Positions 43,485 to 52,286 of a stretch of 64,000 bases of DNA are shown here, piece after piece; position 1 is the stretch's first letter, and each line of letters starts with the position of its first letter. Made by a program: the position numbers and the translations under genes. The stretch spans positions 1,178,001 through 1,242,000 of the forward strand of contig OZ260072.1 of the NCBI GenBank assembly GCA_965284315.1, written 5' to 3'. The notes beneath the pieces are model-generated. The model saw only the letters and a program-made list of their open reading frames with translations, was not told the origin of the DNA and searched no databases. Origin of the DNA: PCRC01 sp017848435 (lineage in GTDB: Bacteria > Pseudomonadota > Gammaproteobacteria > Burkholderiales > Burkholderiaceae_C).

Positions 43485-44768
43485 ATGAAGCGCGGTTTTT
43501 ACACCATCATGGCGGCCCAGTTCTTTTCGTCACTGGCCGACAACGCTTTGTTTGTGGCCGCGATTGAACTGATCCGCGCCAGCGGTGGCGCCGAATGGCA
43601 ACGCGCCGCGCTGGTGCCGATGTTCGCGCTGTTCTACGTGGTGCTGGCACCGTTCGTGGGCGCCTTCGCCGACGCCTGGCCCAAAGGCCGTGTGATGTTC
43701 TTCAGCAATGCCATCAAGGTGGTGGGCTGCCTGCTGATGCTCTTCAGCGTGCACCCACTGCTGGCCTATGCCATCGTTGGCCTGGGCGCCGCGGCGTACT
43801 CGCCGGCCAAGTACGGCATCCTGACCGAGCTGCTGCCGTCGTCGCAGCTGGTCAAGGCCAACGGCTGGATCGAGGGACTGACCATCGGCTCCATCATCCT
43901 GGGTGTGCTGCTCGGCGGGCAGCTGGTGGGCAACCGGGTGTCGTCTGCGCTGCTGTCAGTGGACTTGCCGTACATCGACACACCGATCGATTCACCCGCC
44001 GAAGCCGCCATCTGCGTGCTGGTGTTCATCTACATCCTGGCCGCGTGGTTCAACACCCGCATCCCACTCACCGGCGTGGCGATGCGCCCGATGCCGGCCA
44101 ACAAACTGGCGCTGCTGGGTGACTTCTGGCAGTGCAACAACCGGCTTTGGCGCGACAAGCTGGGACAGATCTCGCTGGCCACCACCACGCTGTTCTGGGG
44201 TGTGAGTGGCAACCTGCGCTACATCGTGCTGGCCTGGAGCGCCGCCGCGCTGGGTTACAGCACCACCCAGGCCTCCAGCCTGGTGGGTGTCGTGGCGGTG
44301 GGCACGGCGGTGGGTGCGATCGTGGCGTCGGTCAGGATGCGGCTGGACCAGGCCACCAGTGTGATGCCGCTGGGCATTGCCATGGGCGTGCTGGTGATTG
44401 CCATGAACTTCATCAGCAACGTCTGGGTGGCGGCGCCTTTCCTGATTTTGCTGGGTGCGCTCGGCGGTTTTCTGGTGGTGCCCATGAACGCGCTGCTGCA
44501 GCACCGTGGCCACAACCTGATGGGCGCCGGCCGCTCGATCGCCGTGCAGAACTTCAACGAGCAGGCCTGCATCCTGCTGCTGGGCGCGTTCTACAGCCTG
44601 TCCACCGGCCTGGGCATGTCGGCCTTTGGCGCCATCACCGCCTTCGGTCTGGTCGTCGCGGGCGTGATGTGGCTGATCAAGCGCTGGCATGCCAGCAACC
44701 TGGTCCACCACCGCGCCGAGATCGACCGCCTGCTGGACATTGCCCGCAGCGACAACAGCCATGGCTGA
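43485..44768 (+). CDS. lplT: lysophospholipid transporter LplT
   Basis: A 427-residue MFS transporter with about 12 helices. FYTIMAAQFFSSLADNALFVAAIELI and AAYSPAKYGILTELLPSSQLVKANGWIEGLTIGSIILG are characteristic of LplT, which flips lysophospholipids inward across the inner membrane for re-acylation. The usual partner acyltransferase/acyl-ACP synthetase (aas) is not adjacent. Divergent from alr across 141 bases. The next gene starts 8 bases before its stop. Confidence 0.92.
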   Translation: MKRGFYTIMAAQFFSSLADNALFVAAIELIRASGGAEWQRAALVPMFALFYVVLAPFVGAFADAWPKGRVMFFSNAIKVVGCLLMLFSVHPLLAYAIVGLGAAAYSPAKYGILTELLPSSQLVKANGWIEGLTIGSIILGVLLGGQLVGNRVSSALLSVDLPYIDTPIDSPAEAAICVLVFIYILAAWFNTRIPLTGVAMRPMPANKLALLGDFWQCNNRLWRDKLGQISLATTTLFWGVSGNLRYIVLAWSAAALGYSTTQASSLVGVVAVGTAVGAIVASVRMRLDQATSVMPLGIAMGVLVIAMNFISNVWVAAPFLILLGALGGFLVVPMNALLQHRGHNLMGAGRSIAVQNFNEQACILLLGAFYSLSTGLGMSAFGAITAFGLVVAGVMWLIKRWHASNLVHHRAEIDRLLDIARSDNSHG

Positions 44769-45690
44769 CGGGCGTGCTGCGTCCCCACTTCTCCCGGTTA
44801 CCGCCCTCACACTCAACGCCCTGATCTGGGGCTTGTCGTGGTGGCCTTTCCGTGCGCTCGACGCGCACGGCGTGCACGCGTTGTGGGCCACCGCGCTGGT
44901 GTTCTTGCTGGCCTTTTGCGTGGTCTGGCTGGCGGTGCGGGTCTGGCGGCCGGCGGCACTGCACGGCGCCCTCGCCAGTGGCGGGCTGTGGCTGCTGGCA
45001 CTGGCCGCCGGCTTCACCAACGTCGGCTTCAACTGGGCCGTGACCACCGGCGACGTGGTGCGTGTTGTGCTGCTGTTCTACCTGATGCCCGCCTGGGTGG
45101 TGTTGCTGGCCTGGCCCTTGCTGGGTGAGCGCCCGCGCCTGGGCGCACTGCTGCGGCTCGCGCTGGCACTGGCGGGTGTGCTGCTGGTGCTGAAAACGCC
45201 CGACTCGCCCTGGCCCGTGCCCGACAGCCTGGCCGACTGGCTGGCCCTGGCGGCCGGCCTGTGTTTTGCGCTCACCAACATCCTGCTGCGCCGCCTGCAG
45301 GGCACCACCGACGCCGCCCGCATGCTGGCCATGTTCGCCGGTGGCGCCGGGGTGGCGCTGGCCGTTGCGCTGATGGGCTGGCCCGGCGGCTGGGTGCCCC
45401 TGCCACCCGCGCCGGGTACCGCCTGGCTGGTCTGGGCGGTGGGCCTGGGCATCGCCTTTCTGGTGGGCAACATGGCCCTGCAGTACGGCGCGGCGCGGTT
45501 GCCCGCCAACACCAGCAGCCTGGTGATGCTGTCGGAGGTGGTGTTTGCCAGCCTGTCGGCCGTCTGGCTCGGTGCGGCCCAGCTGGAGGCGCGCACGCTG
45601 CTCGGTGGCGCGCTGATCGTGCTGGCGGCTTTGATGGCATCATGGGCACAAGCGACCCCAACGACCAAGACACAGGAGCGTGCCGAATGA
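44761..45690 (+). CDS. EamA/DMT-superfamily transporter
   Basis: A 309-residue membrane protein with ten helices in two EamA repeats: ALIWGLSWWPFRAL ... VGFNWAVTTGDVVRVVLLFYLMPAWVVLLAWPLLGERP in the first, and NMALQYGAARLPANTSSLVMLSEVVFASLSAVWLGA in the second. Such carriers export amino acids or metabolites; the cargo here is unknown. The start overlaps lplT by 8 bases, and the stop overlaps the glutathione peroxidase ATG (ATGA), so the three form one coupled unit. Confidence 0.9.
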   Translation: MADGRAASPLLPVTALTLNALIWGLSWWPFRALDAHGVHALWATALVFLLAFCVVWLAVRVWRPAALHGALASGGLWLLALAAGFTNVGFNWAVTTGDVVRVVLLFYLMPAWVVLLAWPLLGERPRLGALLRLALALAGVLLVLKTPDSPWPVPDSLADWLALAAGLCFALTNILLRRLQGTTDAARMLAMFAGGAGVALAVALMGWPGGWVPLPPAPGTAWLVWAVGLGIAFLVGNMALQYGAARLPANTSSLVMLSEVVFASLSAVWLGAAQLEARTLLGGALIVLAALMASWAQATPTTKTQERAE

Positions 45691-46172
45691 CTTCCCTCTA
45701 CGACTTCGACGCCCAGCAGATCGACGGCAGCACCGTGCCCCTGGCCCGCTTCAAGGGGCAGGTGCTGTTGATCGTCAACACCGCCAGCGCCTGCGGCTTC
45801 ACGCCGCAGTTCGCCGGGCTGGAAGAGCTGCACAAAACCTACGGCGGCAAGGGCCTGGTGGTGCTGGGGTTTCCGTGCAACCAGTTTGGTTCGCAAGACC
45901 CGGGCAGCAACGACGAGATCGCGTCGTTCTGCTCGCTCAATTACGGCGTGAGTTTTCCAATGATGGCCAAGGTGGACGTCAACGGCGCTGGCGCGCACCC
46001 GCTCTACCAGTACCTCACCAAAGAAGCGCCGGGGCTGTTGGGCAGCAAGGCGATCAAATGGAACTTCACCAAGTTCCTGGTCGGCAAGGACGGCCAAGTG
46101 CTCAAGCGCTATGCGCCAACAGACACACCCAAAAGTCTGGCCAAGGACATCGAGGCGGCACTGGCGGCTTGA
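45687..46172 (+). CDS. glutathione peroxidase (Cys type)
   Basis: A 161-residue thioredoxin-fold peroxidase reducing peroxides with glutathione or thioredoxin. The peroxidatic residue is Cys36 in NTASACGFT rather than selenocysteine; Gln and Trp of the catalytic tetrad appear in FPCNQFGSQDPG and IKWNFTKFLV. The ATG overlaps the EamA stop by four bases. It converges with glcF. Confidence 0.95.
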   Translation: MTSLYDFDAQQIDGSTVPLARFKGQVLLIVNTASACGFTPQFAGLEELHKTYGGKGLVVLGFPCNQFGSQDPGSNDEIASFCSLNYGVSFPMMAKVDVNGAGAHPLYQYLTKEAPGLLGSKAIKWNFTKFLVGKDGQVLKRYAPTDTPKSLAKDIEAALAA

Positions 46173-46176
46173 GCCT

Positions 46177-47400
46177 TCAGCGCACGAGGGCCTGGTCCAG
46201 CACCTCCACCCAGTGCCGAACCGGCGTGGCCGTGCCGCTCTGCAAATGGGTGATGCAGCCAATGTTGGCCGACACAATCGTCTCTGGCGCAAGCTGGTTC
46301 AAATGGCCAAGCTTGCGGTCGCGCAGGGTTTGCGCCATGTCCGGGTTCAGCACCGAGTACGTCCCGGCTGAGCCGCAACACAAATGCGCTTCGTTCATGG
46401 CGGTGCGCACCTTGAAGCCCAAAGCCCCCAGGTGCTGCTCGACCCCGCCACGCAGTTGCTGGCCGTGCTGCAAGGTGCAGGGTGGGTGAAAAGCAAACTG
46501 CCCAGCAGGAACCTTGAGTTTGCCCTTCAGGGCGGCCACCAGCTCGGGCAAGAGTTCGCTCAGGTCCTGGGTCAATGCGCTGATGCGCCGGGCCTTGTCG
46601 GCATACACCGGGTCGTCGCGCAGCAGATGGCCATACTCTTTCACCGTCACACCGCAGCCGGAGGCGTTCATCACGATCGCCTCCACGCCCGCGTCCACAT
46701 GCGGCCACCAGGCATCGATGTTGGCACGCATCTGGGCCTTGCCGCCGTCCTGGTCGTTCAGGTGGAACTTGACCGCCCCGCAGCAGCCGGCATTGGGGGC
46801 CACCACGGTCTGGATGCCGGCAGCGTCCAGCACGCGCGCGGTGGCAGCGTTGATGTTGGGGGCCATGGACGGCTGCACGCAGCCCGCCAGCACCAGCACC
46901 TGGCGCGCATGGCTGCGGGTGGGCCACATGCCGGCCGGCGGGGCCACCGGCACCTTGTTCTTCAGACTTTGCGGCAGCAGGCCGCGCACCAACTGGCCCG
47001 CCTTCATGGCCGGGCCAAACAGCGGTGAGGGCAGGCCTTCCTTCAGTGCCCAGCGCAGGGCTGTTTCGCCCAGCGGGCGGGGCACTTTGCTGTCCACAAT
47101 TTTGCGGCCGATGTCGACCAGGTGCCCGTACTGCACACCGCTGGGGCAGGTGGTCTCGCAGTTGCGACAGGTCAGGCAGCGGTCCAGGTGCACCTGCGTT
47201 TTGCGCGTCGGCGCTTCGCCTTCCAGCACCTGCTTGATGAGGTAGATGCGGCCACGCGGGCCGTCGAGTTCGTCGCCGAGGAGCTGGTAGGTGGGGCAGG
47301 TGGCGGTGCAGAAACCGCAATGCACACACTTGCGCAGAATGGCTTCGGCTTCGGCGCCGTCGGCGGTGCCGACGAATTCGGGGGCGAGGTGGGTTTGCAT
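46177..47400 (-). CDS. glcF: glycolate oxidase iron-sulfur subunit
   Basis: A 407-residue subunit with two 4Fe-4S ferredoxin sites, the first Cys25-Cys28-Cys31-Cys35 (KCVHCGFCTATCP) and the second in DRCLTCRNCETTCPSGV, followed by two CCG-type domains (NAGCCGAVKFH and HLCCGSAGTY). It passes electrons from glycolate oxidation to the quinone pool. It follows glcE by 19 bases. No glcD gene is in the window. Confidence 0.95.
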   Translation of the reverse strand: MQTHLAPEFVGTADGAEAEAILRKCVHCGFCTATCPTYQLLGDELDGPRGRIYLIKQVLEGEAPTRKTQVHLDRCLTCRNCETTCPSGVQYGHLVDIGRKIVDSKVPRPLGETALRWALKEGLPSPLFGPAMKAGQLVRGLLPQSLKNKVPVAPPAGMWPTRSHARQVLVLAGCVQPSMAPNINAATARVLDAAGIQTVVAPNAGCCGAVKFHLNDQDGGKAQMRANIDAWWPHVDAGVEAIVMNASGCGVTVKEYGHLLRDDPVYADKARRISALTQDLSELLPELVAALKGKLKVPAGQFAFHPPCTLQHGQQLRGGVEQHLGALGFKVRTAMNEAHLCCGSAGTYSVLNPDMAQTLRDRKLGHLNQLAPETIVSANIGCITHLQSGTATPVRHWVEVLDQALVR

Positions 47401-47419
47401 CGGCGGTGGACTGGGTCGC

Positions 47420-48499
47420 TCAGAGGTCGGCGTAGAACCGGCCCCGGTTGAAGATGCCCACCGGGTCGAATTCTTTTTTCAGTTCGCGGTGGATGCGCGC
47501 GAGCGGTGGCGACAGCGGCGAAAACACCGCCACGTCGGTCCGCTGCACCTCGGCGGGCGCTCTGAAAAGAGTAGCATGACCACCAGATTCGACTAAGGCT
47601 GAGCGCAGCTTTGTATCAAAATTAGGGGTGTGCTTGAGCCAGCGCTGCCCACCGCCCCATTCCAGCAGGCTGGCGCCGAGGCCGAGCGGTGGCGTGGTGT
47701 CGGGCACGCTGACGCGCCACAGGGCCTGGCCCGGTTGCAGCGCAAAAAATGGGTGCGTTTGTTCGCGCAGACTGGCCCAGAAGACGGGCGCATCGTCGCG
47801 CAGCACCATGCCGCCCATGCGGGCCTGCGCCGCCTGCACGGCGGCATGGGCGCCGCGCAAACGCACCCACAGCCGGTCGGCGTGCCAGCAGGAAGCGTTG
47901 AGGGGCAAAGGCAATCCGCCCCAGCGGTTGAGTTGTGCGATGGCACCGGCCTCATCCAGTTCGAACACCAATGTGGCTTCGGCCACCGGCTGGGCCAGCA
48001 CCTTGAGCGACACCTCGGTGACCACGCCCAGAATGCCCAGCGCGCCCACCAGCAGGCGCGACACGTCGTAGCCCGCCACGTTCTTCATCACCGTGCCGCC
48101 AAACTGCAGTTGCTGGCCCTGTGCGTTCAGCAGCGACACACCGAGCACATGGTCGCGCACCGATCCGGCACTGGGCCGGGCCGGGCCGCTCAGACCCGCG
48201 CTGACCATGCCGCCCAGGGTGGCGCCAGGGCCAAAATGCGGTGGCTCGAACGGCAGGGTCTGGTGGTGTTTGGCCAACGCGGCCTCGATGTCGACCAGCG
48301 GCGTGCCGGCGCCAGCCCGGATGTAGAGCTCGCTCGGCTCGTAGCTGGTGATGCCGTTCAGCGCGGTGGTGTTGAGCCGTTCGCCCTGCAGGGTCTGGCC
48401 ATAAAAGTCCTTGCTGCCACCGCCACAGATGCGCAAGGGTGCGGCCCGGTGGCGGGCATCGTTGACCTGGTCGGTGAGCTGGCGCAGGGCGTGGTCCAT
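47420..48499 (-). CDS. glcE: glycolate oxidase FAD-binding subunit
   Basis: A 359-residue FAD-binding subunit. RICGGGSKDFYG, ITSYEPSELYIRAGAGTPLVDIEAAL and FGPGATLGGMVSAGLSGPARPSAGSVRDHVLGV are the FAD-binding signature of the PCMH fold, and the C-terminus has EFDPVGIFNRGRFY. About residues 290-312 (FDTKLRSALVESGGHATLFR) are encoded by AT-rich, otherwise rare codons belonging to a dispersed repeat (47562-47626), although GGHATLFR is, from memory, native to GlcE. ATG 48499 begins the domain. Confidence 0.93.
   Translation of the reverse strand: MDHALRQLTDQVNDARHRAAPLRICGGGSKDFYGQTLQGERLNTTALNGITSYEPSELYIRAGAGTPLVDIEAALAKHHQTLPFEPPHFGPGATLGGMVSAGLSGPARPSAGSVRDHVLGVSLLNAQGQQLQFGGTVMKNVAGYDVSRLLVGALGILGVVTEVSLKVLAQPVAEATLVFELDEAGAIAQLNRWGGLPLPLNASCWHADRLWVRLRGAHAAVQAAQARMGGMVLRDDAPVFWASLREQTHPFFALQPGQALWRVSVPDTTPPLGLGASLLEWGGGQRWLKHTPNFDTKLRSALVESGGHATLFRAPAEVQRTDVAVFSPLSPPLARIHRELKKEFDPVGIFNRGRFYADL
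47562..47626 (-). repeat. dispersed element, copy C (inside glcE)
   Basis: On the minus strand AATTTTGATACAAAG leads into the core CAGCCTTAGTCGAATCT and then GCTACTC. It aligns without gaps with the copies in iorB and the amidohydrolase gene and keeps their frame (SALVESGGHATL). The terminal hairpin is the least preserved of the five. Codons TTA, TCT, GGT, ACT and CTT in this patch contrast with the GC-ending codons on both sides. Confidence 0.65.
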
Positions 48500-48560
48500 G
48501 TTGTCACTGTAAGCCAAGCGCTGCGCGACGGGGTTGATCTTTTTGAACGGCCAGCATGGG

Positions 48561-49265
48561 CTATTTTGCAGCGCTGGCGGGTGCGGCCACCGGGCGAACG
48601 GTGCGGGCACGTGCGGCTGTGGGGACCTCGAAGTACAGCGTGCGCTCGCTGCCGTCGGTCTGGCGCACCTGCCAGCGGTCGTAGCGCCGGGCGCCTGACT
48701 GCAGCGGTTTGTTGTCCTTGCCCAGCGTCTGGTAGCGCTCGCGCTGGGCCAGCAACCAACCGTCGGCTTCGCTCGGCAGCACCAGCCTGAGTGCGGTGGC
48801 CGGGCTCAGGCCATTGCCGCTGGCGCCGATGGACTGCACCAGGGCCGTGGCAAATGCCCGGTGGTGGTTGCGCAGCTCGGTGTCGAGCTTGTCTTCGGCA
48901 ATCGCGGCCATCAGCAGCTGCGCCTTGATGAAGGGCAACTCGGCGATGGGAGCGTACTTCTGCAGCGGGCTCAAGGCCAGCAGCGCGTCATCGCCATGGC
49001 CAGCACGCCAGTGCTGCTCGGCTTTTTTCAGGGCGGCGGCGTAGTCGGCTTCCACGCGTGCGGGTGACAGGCGGGGTTGGCGCAGGGACTCGCGCAGGAA
49101 GTTGGCGCGTGTCTGCACCAGCGGCAACCGCTCGCTGACGCTGAGCGGAATGGGTGCGGCACGGCTGGGCTGGGCGGCGGCCCATGTGAAGGCGAGTGCC
49201 AGGGCGGCGTGGACGGCCAGTTGCACTGTGGCGCGGCGGGTGGGGTGGCGTGTCTGCGAAATCAT
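48561..49265 (-). CDS. exported protein of unknown function
   Basis: A 234-residue protein with a signal peptide (TVQLAVHAALALAFTWAAAQPSRA, cleaved near SRAA). The mature part is helical at first (TRANFLRESLRQPRLSPARVEADYAAALKKAEQHWRAGHGDDALLALSPLQ, a TPR-like look), then forms a predicted beta segment with RRYDRWQVRQTDGSERTLYFEVP. It may belong to a domain-of-unknown-function family such as DUF4919, but I am not sure. It ends in an Ala/Pro tail. ATG 49265 was taken because it starts the signal peptide. Confidence 0.7.
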   Translation of the reverse strand: MISQTRHPTRRATVQLAVHAALALAFTWAAAQPSRAAPIPLSVSERLPLVQTRANFLRESLRQPRLSPARVEADYAAALKKAEQHWRAGHGDDALLALSPLQKYAPIAELPFIKAQLLMAAIAEDKLDTELRNHHRAFATALVQSIGASGNGLSPATALRLVLPSEADGWLLAQRERYQTLGKDNKPLQSGARRYDRWQVRQTDGSERTLYFEVPTAARARTVRPVAAPASAAK

Positions 49266-49322
49266 CTGCCGGGATTGTCGTTCAGACCGCCGACACCGCC
49301 ATTTGCACACCTGGCACAGGCC

Positions 49323-49358
49323 AAAAAAAATCCGCCCGGGCATGTGACCCGGGCGGAT
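49323..49358 (-). terminator. rho-independent terminator downstream of amtB
   Basis: A perfect 11-bp GC-rich stem (49330-49340 with 49348-49358, loop CATGTGA) followed on the minus strand by a T-run (the A8 at 49323-49330). It is the second and stronger of two hairpins between the amtB stop and the next gene on the same strand. Confidence 0.88.
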
Positions 49359-49389
49359 GTCAATTGAAGAAACTCTCACTCACTTTCAC

Positions 49390-49422
49390 CGCCCCCTGTC
49401 TGCTTGCATCAGACAGGGGGCG
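49390..49422 (-). terminator. hairpin directly after the amtB stop
   Basis: A perfect 13-bp stem (49390-49402 with 49410-49422, loop CTTGCAT) starts 11 bases beyond the amtB stop. No U-tract follows, so on its own it is a weak terminator; it may protect the mRNA end or act with the hairpin at 49323-49358. Confidence 0.6.
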
Positions 49423-49433
49423 TATCTCTCTCC

Positions 49434-51086
49434 TTAGCGGTTGTAGGCGGTCTCGCCGTGCGAGCTGATGTCCAGACCTTCGCGCTCTTCTTCCTCGGTG
49501 ACACGCAGGCCAATCACGAGGTCGACGATCTTGTAGGCAATCAAGGACACCACACCCGACCAGACGATGGTCAGCAGCACGGCCTTGAGCTGGATCCAGA
49601 CCTGTGCGCCGATGGCGTTGGAGGTCACCGAAGCGGTCACCCAGTCGCCGACCAGGCCAGGGCCACCCAGGGCCTGGTTGTTGAACACGCCGGTCAGCAG
49701 GGCGCCAACGATACCGCCAACACCGTGGACACCGAACACGTCCAGCGAGTCGTCTGCACCGAGCATGCGCTTGAGGCCATTGACACCCCAGAGGCAGGCG
49801 AAGCCAGCCACGAAGCCGATCACGATGGCACCCATCAGGCCGACGTTGCCGCAGGCTGGGGTGATCGCCACCAGGCCAGCCACCGCACCGGACGCAGCGC
49901 CCAGCATGGAGGCTTTGCCCTTGCTCAGCGCTTCACCGAGGCACCAGGCCAACACAGCGGCTGCCGTGGCGGAGAAGGTGTTCATGAAGGCCAGCACAGC
50001 GGAGTTGCCGGCTTCCAGCGCCGAGCCGGCGTTGAAACCGAACCAGCCCACCCACAGCAGCGAGGCACCGACCATGGTCAGCGTCAGGCTGTGAGGCGCC
50101 ATCGATTCTTTGCCGTAGCCGGTGCGCTTGCCGATCACGTAAGCACCCACCAGGCCCGCCACAGCGGCGTTGATGTGCACCACGGTACCGCCGGCGAAGT
50201 CCAGCGCGCCCCACTGCCAGATCAGGCCGGCTTTGGCGTTCAGGCCGTCCACCAGGTCGGCAGCGGTGTAGGCGTCAGGGCCCATCCAGAACCAGACCAT
50301 GTGCGCAACCGGGGTGTAGCTGAAGGTGAACCACAGCACCATGAACATCAGCATGGCCGAGAACTTGATGCGCTCTGCAAATGCGCCAACGATCAGGCAG
50401 CAGGTGATGGCGGCAAAGGTGGCCTGGAATGCAAAGAACAGCATTTCAGGAATTACGACGCCCTTGCTGAAGGTCGCGCCCATCGCAAACGTGCCCGTCA
50501 GCGGATCGAACAGACCCTTCATGAACACGCGGTCAAAGCCACCAATGTAGGCATTGCCTTCGGTGAACGCGAGGCTGTAGCCGTACAGGCACCACAACAC
50601 CACAATCAGCGAGAAGGTCACGAACACCTGCATCAGCACCGACAGCATGTTCTTGCTGCGGACCAGGCCGCCGTAGAACAGGGCCAGGCCAGGGATCGAC
50701 ATCATGATCACCAGCAGGGTGGCCACCAGCAACCAGGCCACATCACCCTTGTTGGGGGTGGGTGCCGGTGCCGCTGGTGCAGCCTCTGCAGCCGCTGGCG
50801 CAGACGCCGCTGCCGCCGCAGCAGGGGCTGCTTCGGCAGGCTTGGCTTCAGGGGCAGCCGCTGGCGTGGCCTGGGCCACCACCACATCGGCAGGCTTGGC
50901 TTTGGCTGCGGCAGGCTTGGCCGCCACAACGGCAGCAGCAGGGGCCGTCGCCACCGGTGCTTCGGCGGGCTTGGCTTCAGCCGGCTTGACCTCTTCGGTC
51001 GCGGCCGCCGGTGCCTGGGCAATGGCGGCAGGGCCAACCATCAGAACGCCCAGACCCAGCACAAGGGAGGCAAGTAGTTTTTTCAT
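49434..51086 (-). CDS. amtB: ammonium transporter AmtB with long Ala/Pro-rich N-terminal segment
   Basis: A 550-residue protein. After a signal peptide (first 24 residues, AIAQA) comes an Ala/Pro/Lys/Glu-rich segment up to about residue 112 with repeated KPAEA units, then the usual 11-helix channel: WLLVATLLVIMMSIPGLALFYGGLVR, GALDFAGGTVVHINAAVAGLVGAYVIG, GFNAGSALEAGNSAVLAFMNTF and the late GVHGVGGIVGALLTGVF with the conserved pore His. It moves ammonium inward and is blocked by the PII protein encoded just upstream. The linker is longer than in most AmtB and presumably lies in the periplasm. Confidence 0.95.
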   Translation of the reverse strand: MKKLLASLVLGLGVLMVGPAAIAQAPAAATEEVKPAEAKPAEAPVATAPAAAVVAAKPAAAKAKPADVVVAQATPAAAPEAKPAEAAPAAAAAASAPAAAEAAPAAPAPTPNKGDVAWLLVATLLVIMMSIPGLALFYGGLVRSKNMLSVLMQVFVTFSLIVVLWCLYGYSLAFTEGNAYIGGFDRVFMKGLFDPLTGTFAMGATFSKGVVIPEMLFFAFQATFAAITCCLIVGAFAERIKFSAMLMFMVLWFTFSYTPVAHMVWFWMGPDAYTAADLVDGLNAKAGLIWQWGALDFAGGTVVHINAAVAGLVGAYVIGKRTGYGKESMAPHSLTLTMVGASLLWVGWFGFNAGSALEAGNSAVLAFMNTFSATAAAVLAWCLGEALSKGKASMLGAASGAVAGLVAITPACGNVGLMGAIVIGFVAGFACLWGVNGLKRMLGADDSLDVFGVHGVGGIVGALLTGVFNNQALGGPGLVGDWVTASVTSNAIGAQVWIQLKAVLLTIVWSGVVSLIAYKIVDLVIGLRVTEEEEREGLDISSHGETAYNR

Positions 51087-51115
51087 AGCAATGCTTCTCT
51101 GTTGAGTGGCGGGTC

Positions 51116-51454
51116 TTAGAGCGCTTCTTTACCGGTTTCACCGGTGCGGATGCGAACGACCTGTTCGAGGTTGTAGACAAAAATCTTGCCGTCACCGATC
51201 TTGCCGGTCCGGGCAGCGCCCTCGACCGCTTCGATCACGCGGTCAACCAGCTCGTCGGCCACCGCCGCTTCAATCTTGACCTTGGGCAGGAAATCGACCA
51301 CGTACTCCGCGCCGCGGTACAGCTCGGTGTGTCCTTTCTGGCGACCGAAGCCTTTGACTTCGGTCACAGTGATGCCTTGCACGCCAATGCCAGACAGCGC
51401 TTCACGCACTTCGTCCAGCTTGAACGGTTTGATGATGGCCGTTACGAGTTTCAT
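51116..51454 (-). CDS. glnK: nitrogen regulatory PII protein GlnK
   Basis: A 112-residue trimeric PII signal protein. The T-loop reads GFGRQKGHTELYRGAEYVVDFLPK with Tyr51, the uridylylation site; the B-loop is AARTGKIGDGKIFV and the C-loop RIRTGE. It senses 2-oxoglutarate and ATP/ADP and binds AmtB. It precedes amtB by 29 bases and follows the porin gene on the same strand, so all three respond together to nitrogen status. Confidence 0.97.
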   Translation of the reverse strand: MKLVTAIIKPFKLDEVREALSGIGVQGITVTEVKGFGRQKGHTELYRGAEYVVDFLPKVKIEAAVADELVDRVIEAVEGAARTGKIGDGKIFVYNLEQVVRIRTGETGKEAL

Positions 51455-51483
51455 GTTGTGTTCTCCGCAGGTGTTCTATGGGC

Positions 51484-52236
51484 TCAGAAGTTGTACTTGA
51501 CGCCCAGAACAACGCCTGCCTTGCCGAGGTCTTTGCCGTTGGCAGGAGAGGTGTAAAAGCTGCCGGCATTGGTGTCCACAATGGTGAACGAACCCACGAG
51601 ACCATTGCCAAAGTCCTTGTTCAGGGCCACCGAGTAGTCGGTGTAGGACGCAGCGTTGTTGCCCGAGCCATGGAAGTCCTGGCGACCAATGTGCGGCACG
51701 ACGCTGAAGCCGTTGCCCAGGTCGAATGTGGCGGCCGCTTCCAGGTAACCCGTGCCGCGGCTGTTGCCCACACCGAAAGTTTGTTTGCCCACGCTGCTGG
51801 AATACTTCACCGTCACAGGACCATAGGTCAGTGCGCCGTAGAGTTCGGTGGTGTTGACGGTTGGGGTGAAGTTCTGGCTGGGGTACTGGTAACGCAAGAC
51901 GCCCACGTCAAAAGCCAGCGCTTCGGTGACAGCACCGCGGAAGCCACCGTAGAGGTCCAACTCCACCGAGCCTTTGCCACCAGGAATGTCTTTCAGGACC
52001 TTGATCGACGACGCCCACACACCCAGGTAGAGACCACTGTTGTGCGTGAAATCAGCGCCACCCTGAAGCGCTGGCTTCAGACGCGTCTGGGAGATGCCGC
52101 GGAAGCGGTAGTCACTCACCAAGCCAGCGTTGTACGCCAAGGTGTACGCTGGCTCGGGTGCTTTGGCTTGTGCGAAAGCGACGCCGGAGGACAGCGTGGC
52201 GACGGCCAAGGCGATGAGGGTAACTTTCGATTTCAT
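51484..52236 (-). CDS. TorF-family putative porin
   Basis: A 250-residue outer-membrane protein with a signal peptide (MKSKVTLIALAVATLSSGVAFA). The mature start YTLAYNAGLVSDYRFRGISQTRLKPALQGGADF is the defining segment of TorF/Gcw_chp putative porins, then alternating beta strands run to the terminal Phe (GVVLGVKYNF), typical of outer-membrane insertion. As first gene of the glnK-amtB operon it may admit nitrogen compounds (inference). Confidence 0.88.
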   Translation of the reverse strand: MKSKVTLIALAVATLSSGVAFAQAKAPEPAYTLAYNAGLVSDYRFRGISQTRLKPALQGGADFTHNSGLYLGVWASSIKVLKDIPGGKGSVELDLYGGFRGAVTEALAFDVGVLRYQYPSQNFTPTVNTTELYGALTYGPVTVKYSSSVGKQTFGVGNSRGTGYLEAAATFDLGNGFSVVPHIGRQDFHGSGNNAASYTDYSVALNKDFGNGLVGSFTIVDTNAGSFYTSPANGKDLGKAGVVLGVKYNF

Positions 52237-52286
52237 TCAATTCTCCTGCTCGGGGTGGGTTGATTAATGACTAGCGCCTGACACCA

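Noticed and set aside
47562..47626. Frameshift or degraded segment in glcE
   Set aside because: The AT-rich patch first looked like an error, but the frame stays open and the conserved GGHATLFR motif is intact.
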